Shown here: positions 16,653 through 22,628 of the stretch, piece after piece | How the letters are laid out: every line of letters starts with the position of its first letter | How positions within the stretch are numbered: the stretch's first letter is position 1 | DNA from: an uncultured Lachnospiraceae bacterium | Lineage (GTDB): Bacteria > Bacillota > Clostridia > Lachnospirales > Lachnospiraceae | Length of the DNA: 25,941 bases | Assembly (NCBI GenBank): GCA_910587895.1 | Contig: CAJUOE010000284.1 | Coordinates: forward strand, 1 to 25,941 | Direction of reading: 5' to 3' | Notes under the pieces: model-generated | Told to the model about the DNA's origin: nothing | Databases searched by the model: none | Seen by the model: the letters and a program-made list of their open reading frames with translations, nothing else | Position numbers and translations under genes: made by a program

Positions 16653-17408
16653 TTATGCAACCACGTCACTCATATCATATCTGCCCGGCGCCCTGCCTGC
16701 GAGGAATTTTGCCGCCTCCACGGCGCCCTTGCCAAATACGGCCTTGGAATATGCCGTATGCTTGAATTCAATCACCTCATCCATACCTGCGAAAATGACT
16801 TCATGTTCCCCAACAATATTGCCGCCGCGGACCGCCTGGATTCCAATCTCGTATTTTTCACGTTTTTTGCGGTCTTTCGTCCTGTCATACTGGTATGCAT
16901 AGGCATTCTCCAACGCCTCATTTAAAGAATCTGCCAGCGCGAGAGCTGTTCCGCTCGGCGCATCTACTTTCTGATTGTGGTGTTTCTCCACAATCTCCAT
17001 GTCAAATCCCGCAGGTGCAAGCATCTGCGCCGCCTTTTGTAGCAAATCCATCAACAGATTGATGCCCAAAGACATATTGGCAGACTTCAACACGGCGATG
17101 TCTTTCGCCGCTTCCTCCACCCGGGCAAGCTGCTGTTCGCTCAATCCGGTGGTACATAAGACAACCGGAAGTTTCTGCGCGATGCAATAGTCAAGCAAAT
17201 CGTCCACTGCCGGCGCCGCTGCAAAATCCACCACGACGTCTGCCTTCACTGTACAATCGTCTATTCTGGCAAATACCGGATAATCGTTTTTCAGCCCTGT
17301 GTAGGGGTCAACGCCCGCCACAATTTCAATCTCACTGTCCTCCTTACAAATACCGGAGATAACCTGTCCCATTTTTCCGTTGCAGCCATGCATAATCATT
17401 TTTACCAT
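16653..17408 (-). CDS. dapB: 4-hydroxy-tetrahydrodipicolinate reductase
   Basis: NAD(P)H-dependent second step of the diaminopimelate/lysine pathway, acting on the product of DapA. 251 residues, standard length. Rossmann dinucleotide loop MIMHGCNGKMGQVI at the N-terminus, VVVDFAAAPAV, LCTTGLSEQQL, SANMSLGINLL, the family signature EIVEKHHNQKVDAPSGTAL with the catalytic His pair and Lys, and the C-terminal HTAYSKAVFGKGAVEAAKFLAGRAPGRYDMSDV. The start at 17408 has AGGAGG eight bases upstream; an in-frame start at 17426 would bury this SD. It is downstream of dapA (104-bp gap holding a perfect palindrome). No clear terminator follows; the next gene on the strand is the lacI-type regulator 166 bp further. 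Confidence 0.96.
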   Translation of the reverse strand: MVKMIMHGCNGKMGQVISGICKEDSEIEIVAGVDPYTGLKNDYPVFARIDDCTVKADVVVDFAAAPAVDDLLDYCIAQKLPVVLCTTGLSEQQLARVEEAAKDIAVLKSANMSLGINLLMDLLQKAAQMLAPAGFDMEIVEKHHNQKVDAPSGTALALADSLNEALENAYAYQYDRTKDRKKREKYEIGIQAVRGGNIVGEHEVIFAGMDEVIEFKHTAYSKAVFGKGAVEAAKFLAGRAPGRYDMSDVVA

Positions 17409-17429
17409 TTGTTTTTCCTCCTGCATATA

Positions 17430-17466
17430 TATAGTAAACGATAAATTATTTTTGTCGTTTACTATA
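17430..17466. repeat. Perfect 12-bp inverted repeat between dapA and dapB
   Basis: Arms 17430-17441 (tatagtaaacga) and 17455-17466 (tcgtttactata), 13-base spacer, ending eight bases upstream of the dapB SD. It is not followed by a T-run. Transcribed from dapA it would form a stable hairpin upstream of the dapB RBS. The AGTAAAC core resembles the repeats near the lacI-type gene, so an operator role is also possible. Confidence 0.7.
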
Positions 17467-17512
17467 GTTTGACCCCGCTGCCAGTGCAGCAGGGCCGGTC
17501 TTTTCCATTATT

Positions 17513-18397
17513 TTATAAGATGCCAAAATTTTGCATTGTCTTCTTAAGTTTCTCGATATTCTCAGGTTCCATCTCTCCCAGAGGCATCCGCAGGGGGCCA
17601 ACCTCCCAGCCCATGAGATTCAACGCCGTCTTTACCGGAATCGGGTTCACTTCACAGAACAGTGCGTCCACCAGATCGAGCGCCTTACACTGCATTTTGA
17701 GCGCTTCCTTCTGATTGCCATTCAGATAATTCATTACCATGTCGTGCGTAAACTTAGGAGCAACATTGGAGAGTACCGAAATCACACCAATTCCACCGCA
17801 GGCAAGCAGCGGGATCACCTGTCCGTCTTCTCCGGAATACAAATCAAAATCACCCTGCGTCTGCTCCATGAGCCTAAGCGTATAGGAAATGTCTCCCACA
17901 GCATCTTTCATACCCACGATATTTTCTACGTCGCGTGCCAGAACTGCCGCCGTCTCCGGCGCAATCTTACACCCGGTTCTTCCCGGTACATTGTACAAAA
18001 TAATCGGAAGGTCTGTATTTTTCGCAATCTCAGTATAATGGTTGATAAGCCCTTTCTGTGTCGCTTTATTGTAATACGGCGTTACCACAAGCAATCCGTC
18101 CGCCCCGGCTTCCTGCGCCTGGTGCGACAGGTACACTGCCGTCTTCGTGCAATTAGAACCGGTACCCGCAATCACCGGAATCCGTTTGTGTACAATGGAA
18201 ACCGCCGCGCGAATGACCTCCAGATGCTCCTCCTCAGAAAGGGTGGACGCCTCTCCCGTCGTTCCTGTAATGATAATACTGTCCGTCTCATTCTTAATCT
18301 GGTCTTCCAAAAGCTCCGCTAACTTATCATAATTAACTTCCAGATTCTCCTTCATTGGCGTCACAAGCGCAACACCAGCTCCCTTAAAAAGCGCCAT
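17513..18397 (-). CDS. dapA: 4-hydroxy-tetrahydrodipicolinate synthase
   Basis: Condenses pyruvate with aspartate semialdehyde, the committed step of diaminopimelate/lysine synthesis, supplying the cell wall cross-linking residue. 294 residues, family length. Signatures: GVALVTPMKENLEVNYDKL, IIITGTTGEASTLSEEEH with the substrate Thr pair (T46, T47), PVIAGTGSN, VVTPYYNKATQKGL, ILYNVPGRTG with Y135/136 and the Arg, and the Schiff-base lysine in IVGMKDAVGD (K164). The start at 18397 is fixed by AAGGAGG upstream; the longer frame runs into the leader terminator. It has its own promoter and a structured leader (separate entries). dapB follows. A G+C-rich hairpin at about 17471-17498 lies just past the stop. 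Confidence 0.97.
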   Translation of the reverse strand: MALFKGAGVALVTPMKENLEVNYDKLAELLEDQIKNETDSIIITGTTGEASTLSEEEHLEVIRAAVSIVHKRIPVIAGTGSNCTKTAVYLSHQAQEAGADGLLVVTPYYNKATQKGLINHYTEIAKNTDLPIILYNVPGRTGCKIAPETAAVLARDVENIVGMKDAVGDISYTLRLMEQTQGDFDLYSGEDGQVIPLLACGGIGVISVLSNVAPKFTHDMVMNYLNGNQKEALKMQCKALDLVDALFCEVNPIPVKTALNLMGWEVGPLRMPLGEMEPENIEKLKKTMQNFGIL

Positions 18398-18410
18398 ACA
18401 AATATCCTCC

Positions 18411-18439
18411 TTAAAAAAAGCCGACTCATGAGCCGGCTT
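18411..18439 (-). terminator. Leader terminator (attenuator) upstream of dapA
   Basis: On the minus strand a ten-base stem (AAGCCGGCTC with GAGTCGGCTT) followed by seven T lies between the dapA promoter and its SD, overlapping the run into AAGGAGG. A terminator in this position normally implies conditional read-through. Upstream in the same 90-base leader is another hairpin, GCAGG-aagttg-CCTGC (near 18458-18473). The leader is too short for the classical lysine riboswitch. Confidence 0.75.
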
Positions 18440-18493
18440 ACAATTCAAAAATTCAGGCAGGCAACTTCCTGCTTTGTAAAATTCTTCGAAAAT

Positions 18494-18522
18494 AATATAG
18501 CATTTTCTCTCCACAAAGTCAA
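18494..18522 (-). promoter_or_regulatory. Sigma-A promoter of dapA
   Basis: TTGACT (18522-18517), spacer of exactly 17, TATATT (18499-18494). Start of transcription is expected near 18487, giving a leader of about 90 nucleotides. Confidence 0.75.
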
Positions 18523-18573
18523 CCACGTTCGCAATAATTCCTGATAAATTTATGAAAAAAATCAGGCTCGCGG

Positions 18574-19056
18574 TTATTCCTCATGGATTTCATAGGTTTT
18601 GCCAATATATTTGCGCAGGCCATCCTCCATAACCCTTCCGGTAAGAATAATCTCCGTTTCTTCTGACGCCGCGTTCATCAGGGACGCAACATCCTCTTCC
18701 GATATCATATGATTGTCCCAAAGCCCCAGAAACTCATCCAGGATAAGAAGATTGCATTCGCCGGTCACCAATACTTTCCTTGCAAAATTAAATCCGTTGC
18801 GAATGTTGATGGTTTCTTCCTTCTGTTCTTCCTCCGAGAGCTCCGCAAAATTTTTCTCGGATTTTGCGAAACTGAAAAACTTCACCTCCGGTTCCAGCCT
18901 CCGCAGGAATTCCATCTCCTCATCCTTTCTTCCTTTGAGAAACTGGATGATAATGACGTTATTGCCCTGCCCGGCAGCCTGTACTGCATATCCAAGCGCC
19001 GCTGTGGTCTTACCTTTTCCATCTCCGCAATAAACAGTAACCTTTTCCTTACACAT
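18574..19056 (-). CDS. cobO: Cob(I)yrinic acid a,c-diamide adenosyltransferase (CobO/BtuR/CobA type)
   Basis: Transfers the adenosyl group of ATP to cob(I)alamin/corrinoid to give the coenzyme form. 160 residues, slightly short but within family range. Modified Walker A at residues 11-18 in TVYCGDGKGKTTAALGYAVQAAGQG, IIIQFLKG, LLILDEFLGLWDNHMI (Walker B with D-E), and EIILTGRVMEDGLRKYI, all hallmarks of this fold. No other corrinoid synthesis gene is in the window, so salvage is as likely as de novo synthesis. AAAGGA precedes the start. The gene sits between the structured element (19126-19281) and the dapA promoter on the same strand. Confidence 0.93.
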   Translation of the reverse strand: MCKEKVTVYCGDGKGKTTAALGYAVQAAGQGNNVIIIQFLKGRKDEEMEFLRRLEPEVKFFSFAKSEKNFAELSEEEQKEETINIRNGFNFARKVLVTGECNLLILDEFLGLWDNHMISEEDVASLMNAASEETEIILTGRVMEDGLRKYIGKTYEIHEE

Positions 19057-19125
19057 GCCGTTTTCCTTTCTCTTTCACAAAAAGCTTTTCTTAAAATACC
19101 ACAAAGCTCTGGAAAATGCAACCAG

Positions 19126-19281
19126 CAGTTCAGCCAGACACAATAAATCGAGGAAAATCATGCTTGCATGGATTTTACGAGGGTTATTGGGGCTGAGGGA
19201 ACGCCATCTTATGAGCAAAGTTAGCTGCATAGCAGCGGGAAAACGCCGTAGGCGTCTTTGCGAATGGCGTGGGCTGAACTG
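19126..19281. repeat. 156-bp structured element with 10-bp terminal inverted repeats (MITE-like or ncRNA)
   Basis: Ends are exact inverted repeats: cagttcagcc (19126-19135) and ggctgaactg (19272-19281). Inside, nested complementary pairs are visible: aaaatcatgc (19154-19163) with gcatggatttt (19166-19176, one bulge); cgccat (19202-19207) with atggcg (19264-19269); gcaaag (19215-19220) with ctttgc (19256-19261); gctgc (19224-19228) with gcagc (19232-19236); acgcc (19243-19247) with ggcgt (19251-19255). Together these make a closed multi-arm fold. No reading frame of note is inside. It occupies the gap between the SSB gene and cobO. A reduced relative is at 2376-2420. Confidence 0.6.
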
Positions 19282-19309
19282 TCTTTAAACACCAGTCAGG
19301 CGCTGTAAA

Positions 19310-19933
19310 TCACAGGTATTCTATCTTGCTGACGGACACTTCGTAAGCGGTTCTGTGCTCCACTTCTGTCTCAGAAAGTTTTTTTACATATTCTCTGCTC
19401 TGGATTCTGCCGTAGACCTGTACATGCCCTCCAATCTCAAATCCGGAAGCAAATCTGGCGTTCCTTCCCCAACAGATACAGGGTATGTAATCTGATTTCC
19501 CATAAGAACGGTTTACCGCAATGAGAAGGTCGGCAATTTCCCGCCCCAGAGGCGTCTTGCGGTAAATCGGGTCCTTGCAGATATATCCGTCCAGAAAGAT
19601 CTGATTGCTCTTCTCACCCTCCGGAATTTCATCCACAAATTCCATTTCCCTCACAAAAACAGACAGGACAAGACGGTTCTTCTTCTCCTCATGCCGGTTA
19701 TAGGAACGGAACTGCCCGTCAACCCGAATATACTGCCCGATATAGCTGCTCTGCGTGTCAATCAAACGCTCCGAAATCATCATAGGAATTACATCCGCAA
19801 AATTGCTCAGACGGTTCACGGACACCTCTACCATATAGAATCCTTCCCCGAAGACTTCGTGACTGTACTGGAAATCAGAAATAATCTCCCCTGTAATAGT
19901 AACCTGATTGTTTTCAAATATTTTATCTGCCAT
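19310..19933 (-). CDS. Single-stranded DNA-binding protein with two OB-folds
   Basis: 207 residues, SSB-family. First OB-fold about 8-100 (NQVTITGEIISDFQYSHEVFGEGFYMVEVSVNRLS, YIGQYIRVDGQFRSYN), second about 112-206 (IFLDGYICKDPIYRKTPLGREIADLLIAVNRSYGKSDYIPCICWGRNAR, GGHVQVYGRIQSREY). The second half carries the standard SSB pattern T-P-x-G-x-x-x-x-x-x-x-x-A-V and D-Y-I-P-x-x-x-W-G. It lacks the acidic D-F/D-L tail of the replicative SSB, and this two-domain form is frequent in clostridia. It is probably a second SSB for recombination, competence or element DNA rather than the main one (inference). The start at 19933 has AAAGGGG about 11 bases upstream; the earlier Met at 19969 lies before the palindrome and lacks an RBS. 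Confidence 0.8.
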   Translation of the reverse strand: MADKIFENNQVTITGEIISDFQYSHEVFGEGFYMVEVSVNRLSNFADVIPMMISERLIDTQSSYIGQYIRVDGQFRSYNRHEEKKNRLVLSVFVREMEFVDEIPEGEKSNQIFLDGYICKDPIYRKTPLGREIADLLIAVNRSYGKSDYIPCICWGRNARFASGFEIGGHVQVYGRIQSREYVKKLSETEVEHRTAYEVSVSKIEYL

Positions 19934-19956
19934 GAGTGTTAGTTCCCCTTTCGTAT

Positions 19957-19973
19957 ATCGATGGCACATCGAT
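19957..19973. promoter_or_regulatory. 7-bp perfect palindrome in the SSB gene leader
   Basis: atcgatg (19957-19963), gca, catcgat (19967-19973), about 25-40 bp upstream of the SSB start codon. It could be an operator or a small mRNA hairpin before the RBS. No regulator is identified. Confidence 0.4.
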
Positions 19974-20085
19974 GAAGTAAAATTTTTCTAAAAGAATAGC
20001 ATTGACTTTCTAAAAATATTCGCAATTTCTGTCGATACCATGACTTCTTCGCAGTATGTGGCACGATGTTCTGACAATGCATGAC

Positions 20086-20114
20086 TTTACGAACTGCGGG
20101 ATTTCATGTATAAT
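20086..20114 (+). promoter_or_regulatory. Promoter of the cyclophilin gene
   Basis: TTTACG (20086-20091), 17-base spacer, perfect TATAAT (20109-20114) preceded by ATG at -13 to -15 (extended -10 style). Transcription would begin about 30 bases before the start codon. Confidence 0.6.
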
Positions 20115-20149
20115 CGAGGAAGAATATTTAAGAAAAGAGGTAAACAACC

Positions 20150-20671
20150 ATGGCGCAAAACCCAATCGTAACATTTGAAATGGAAAATGGAGACGTATTT
20201 AAAGCAGAGCTTTATCCTGAAATCGCCCCCAACACGGTAAACAATTTTATCAGCCTGATCGGCAAAGGATACTATGACGGCCTCTGTTTCCACCGTGTAA
20301 TCAAAGGATTCATGATTCAGGGCGGATGCCCGGATGGAACCGGAACAGGCGGTCCCGGCTACAGCATCCGGGGCGAATTTACCCAGAATGGATTCACAAA
20401 CGACTTAAAACATGATGCCGGCGTACTCTCCATGGCACGCACAATGGCGCCGGATTCCGCCGGTTCCCAGTTCTTCATCATGCATAAGACAAGTCCGCAC
20501 CTTGACGGCGCATACGCCGCATTCGGCAAGATCACAGAGGGCATGGAACACGTGGACAAAATTGCTGAGACAGACACGGATTTCTCAGACCGCCCCACAG
20601 AACCTCAGATTCTGAAAAAAGTCACCGTAGAAACTTTTGGTGAAACTTACCCGGAGCCGGAAACCTGTTAA
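20150..20671 (+). CDS. Peptidyl-prolyl cis-trans isomerase, cyclophilin type
   Basis: Catalyses proline isomerisation during protein folding. 173 residues, no signal peptide, so cytoplasmic. Cyclophilin core in order: TVNNFISLIGKGYYDGLCFHRVIKGFMIQGGCPDGTGTGGPGYSI (catalytic Arg in F-H-R), HDAGVLSMARTMAPDSAGSQFFIMHKTSPHLDGAYAAFGKI. All residues of the active-site pocket that I can check (R50, F, Q, A-x-S-Q-F-F) are present. The start at 20150 follows AAGAGG by about nine bases. Monocistronic: own promoter upstream, convergent gene eleven bases past the stop, and alternating hairpins across the stop region (20660-20693). Confidence 0.93.
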   Translation: MAQNPIVTFEMENGDVFKAELYPEIAPNTVNNFISLIGKGYYDGLCFHRVIKGFMIQGGCPDGTGTGGPGYSIRGEFTQNGFTNDLKHDAGVLSMARTMAPDSAGSQFFIMHKTSPHLDGAYAAFGKITEGMEHVDKIAETDTDFSDRPTEPQILKKVTVETFGETYPEPETC

Positions 20672-20681
20672 AGGTTTCCGC

Positions 20682-21632
20682 TCAGGAAACCACACCTGCC
20701 AGTTTCAAAATCAGATTCGTCGTGCGAACCAGTTCTTTCTCAAATTCTGTGCGTTTCTCTTCTCCACCCGCGCCTACATAGCTCTTAACGCCATTATCCA
20801 TCTTTCCCATGCGCTCCGCCGCATGAAGGTACGGATTATAGGGGATTGCTCCCAACCGCTCCTCTTCCAGCCGATAAATGCGCTGCAAATTTGCCCGGTT
20901 ATACAAATCATTTTCAAAATATCTTCCGATCAGGAAAAAAAGTTCCCCCTGGATATCCGGCGGATGGCTGTAAAACCTGCCGATCACCTCCGTACTCTGA
21001 TTCATATTCATCACACAGACGTCTGCTTCCCGAAAAAGTTTCCTCGCGTAATCATCCTGCCTGCTGCCGCAGTCAATAAATACCAGGTCAAAATACGATT
21101 CCACGGCATCCATGACTCGGTTCATACGTGCAAAGCGGCAATCCCTGTGCCACCATTCATACTCCGGCCGGACACTGGTCGGCAGATAATACAATCTGTC
21201 TTTTACAATCTGGCGCATATTCGCCCTGACAATCTCTTCCGTCAAATCCTCCCGACATTCCCTGGCAAGCAGGCAGTCAAGACCGCTAAACAGAACAAAT
21301 TCCTGCGTCTCCGCCGCAAGCACCGGAGCCGCTTCATTCCCTGCGAGCATTGGGCTTTGCCCAAATTCTTCCCCTGTGAGCATTGGGCTCTGCCCAAATT
21401 CTTCCCCTGCGAGCATTGGGCTTTGCCCAAATTCTTCCCCTGTGAGCATTGGATCCTGCCCTGATTCCTGCCTGTTCTCCTGAAAAAATTTCCGCTCAAG
21501 TTTCTTGTCGTGATATCCCCCTGAAACGACTGCCACCGACAACGGATACAGACAAACCGCCGTACTGGCAACCGCTGCAAGATTAAATGCTGTTCCTGCT
21601 TTCTTTTGTTCACTCCAAAATGCTATTCTCAT
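20682..21632 (-). CDS. CpaE/MinD-like protein with degenerate P-loop and in-frame tandem repeats
   Basis: 316 residues. The N-terminus MRIAFWSEQKKAGTAFNLAAVAS aligns in form with the deviant Walker A of ParA/MinD/CpaE (K-G-G-x-G-K-T), but the glycines and second lysine are altered, so nucleotide binding may be lost. Later YFDLVFIDCGSRQDDYARKLFREADVCVMNMNQ matches the Walker B/switch region and strand that follows in these proteins. A linker at residues 58-100 has four 11-residue repeats of GQxPMLxGEEF. Relatives are found with Tad-pilus or secretion ATPase genes in Lachnospiraceae, but none are visible here. Its job is unknown: positioning or regulatory partner of a surface assembly is possible. 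The SD lies in a hairpin (21642-21656). Confidence 0.65.
   Translation of the reverse strand: MRIAFWSEQKKAGTAFNLAAVASTAVCLYPLSVAVVSGGYHDKKLERKFFQENRQESGQDPMLTGEEFGQSPMLAGEEFGQSPMLTGEEFGQSPMLAGNEAAPVLAAETQEFVLFSGLDCLLARECREDLTEEIVRANMRQIVKDRLYYLPTSVRPEYEWWHRDCRFARMNRVMDAVESYFDLVFIDCGSRQDDYARKLFREADVCVMNMNQSTEVIGRFYSHPPDIQGELFFLIGRYFENDLYNRANLQRIYRLEEERLGAIPYNPYLHAAERMGKMDNGVKSYVGAGGEEKRTEFEKELVRTTNLILKLAGVVS
21333..21461 (-). repeat. 33-bp in-frame tandem repeat, about four units
   Basis: Units encode GQDPMLTGEEF, GQSPMLAGEEF, GQSPMLTGEEF and GQSPMLAGNE. The alternating T/A at the seventh residue suggests duplication of a two-unit block. The nucleotide copies are almost identical, as in recent slippage. 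Confidence 0.9.
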
Positions 21633-21638
21633 GGATTA

Positions 21639-21656
21639 CTCTCCTCTGTCAGAGGA
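21639..21656 (-). promoter_or_regulatory. SD-sequestering hairpin for the CpaE-like gene
   Basis: tcctct (21642-21647), gtc, agagga (21651-21656) form a perfect 6-bp stem. On the minus strand the second arm is AGAGGA, the SD itself, located about seven to ten bases before the start codon. Closing of the stem would hide the SD. Confidence 0.5.
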
Positions 21657-21845
21657 AACGTCATCCACTTCGATGCCTTCACGTAAAACAGATGATATTC
21701 CTGTTAATTATTCACTTTATCATTGGGAATTCTGCACGGACTGCGTGCTGATATCATTTCATACGACTACATTCATCAAAAGATATGTTCATCATACAAA
21801 ATATATTATAAATTGTAAATGTTTTTTGCGTACTTTATAAAAATT

Positions 21846-22628
21846 TTATAATGTCACAATCAGGGTGTCATATCCATCCTGCCTGAGCTGGTTCTGAAGT
21901 GTCCTCGCATCTTCCAGTGTAGTCTCACGCCCCACAATTACTGCGTAATAGGGACTATCCAGGCGCACCGTTGCAAAATATCCCTGGCTTTCCAGCTGCT
22001 CCCTGAGATATTCCGCATTTGATTCATGGGCAAAAAGCCCTACCTGCACGCCATACTGTTTCGGGGTACCTTCCAGTGGAATAGCCTTTTCGATGCCGTC
22101 AACTATGGCATCCACCATCTCGTCAAAACGCTCGTCAAACATCTGGTTATCCATATCGTTATTGATAAAGCCCAGCTCCATCAGGACAGCCGGCATCTGC
22201 GTCCTCCTCAGCACTACAAGCCCCGGACGCTCGACCACACCCAAATCCTTAAATCCAAAATCTACCAGTTCCTGATTGATAGCCTCTCCGATGCGCGCAG
22301 CCTCCGTGCCCGCCTCATAGACAAGCGCCTGTGTTCCATTATAAGTATTGGGGTTAACTCCGGAATTCCGATGAAAGGAAATAAAATAATCTGCGCCGGA
22401 ACGGTTGGCAATTCTTGCTTTCTCAATTGGGGAATCGTAACGATCTGTGGTTCTTGTATACAGCACGTTATATCCCTGATCTTCCAGCTCCTGTCCCACT
22501 GCAAGCGCTACGCGAAGCGTATCGTCTTTTTCTTTTCTGTCCCCAAAGGATGCCCCTGCGTCATATCCGCCGTGTGCCGGGTCAAAAATGCGCAAAGTTG
22601 TAACAGATTTTAATCTTGCAATTCTCAT
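21846..22628 (-). CDS. N-acetylmuramoyl-L-alanine amidase (Amidase_3) with C-terminal SPOR domain; 5' end altered
   Basis: Cleaves the amide bond between MurNAc and L-Ala in peptidoglycan. 260 residues from ATG 22628. Amidase_3 zinc and catalytic residues are present: H19 (FDPAHGGYDAGA), E33 (DRKEKDDTLR), H86 (FISFHRNSG) and E151 (VLMELGFINN). SPOR-like domain 190-260 (YGVQVGLFAHESNAEYLREQLES, PYYAVIVGRETTLEDARTLQNQL) would bind denuded glycan strands. The first dozen residues (MRIARLKSV) come from the 3' end of the overlapping recombinase gene in another frame. Family members usually begin almost directly at the R/Y-I-x-x-D-P-x-H-G-G strand. No proper SD precedes 22628; translation may rely on coupling to the recombinase. 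An alternative TTG start is at 22634. No signal peptide. Confidence 0.85.
   Translation of the reverse strand: MRIARLKSVTTLRIFDPAHGGYDAGASFGDRKEKDDTLRVALAVGQELEDQGYNVLYTRTTDRYDSPIEKARIANRSGADYFISFHRNSGVNPNTYNGTQALVYEAGTEAARIGEAINQELVDFGFKDLGVVERPGLVVLRRTQMPAVLMELGFINNDMDNQMFDERFDEMVDAIVDGIEKAIPLEGTPKQYGVQVGLFAHESNAEYLREQLESQGYFATVRLDSPYYAVIVGRETTLEDARTLQNQLRQDGYDTLIVTL
22582..22610. other. Probable attachment-site junction (recombinase end / amidase start)
   Basis: Recombinases of this group usually end in a short E-I-x-Y-N-F-Q-D-E-F-like tail. Here YNF is followed by AHF and a stop taken from the codons that in the amidase frame read TLRIFDP. The crossover therefore lies near 22586-22600. 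A matching second junction was not found in the window. Confidence 0.45.

Noticed and set aside
17531..18322. 263-codon plus-strand frame opposite dapA
   Set aside because: Antisense shadow; dapA motifs on the minus strand are complete.
18398..18490. Classical lysine riboswitch before dapA
   Set aside because: The leader is only about 90 nucleotides and lacks room for the five-helix fold.
18540..18570. cctgat/atcagg stem after cobO as a terminator
   Set aside because: Only six pairs with a 15-base loop, and the T-run is in the loop instead of after the stem.
21333..21461. CRISPR array
   Set aside because: Units are contiguous 33-bp coding repeats with no spacers and keep the reading frame.
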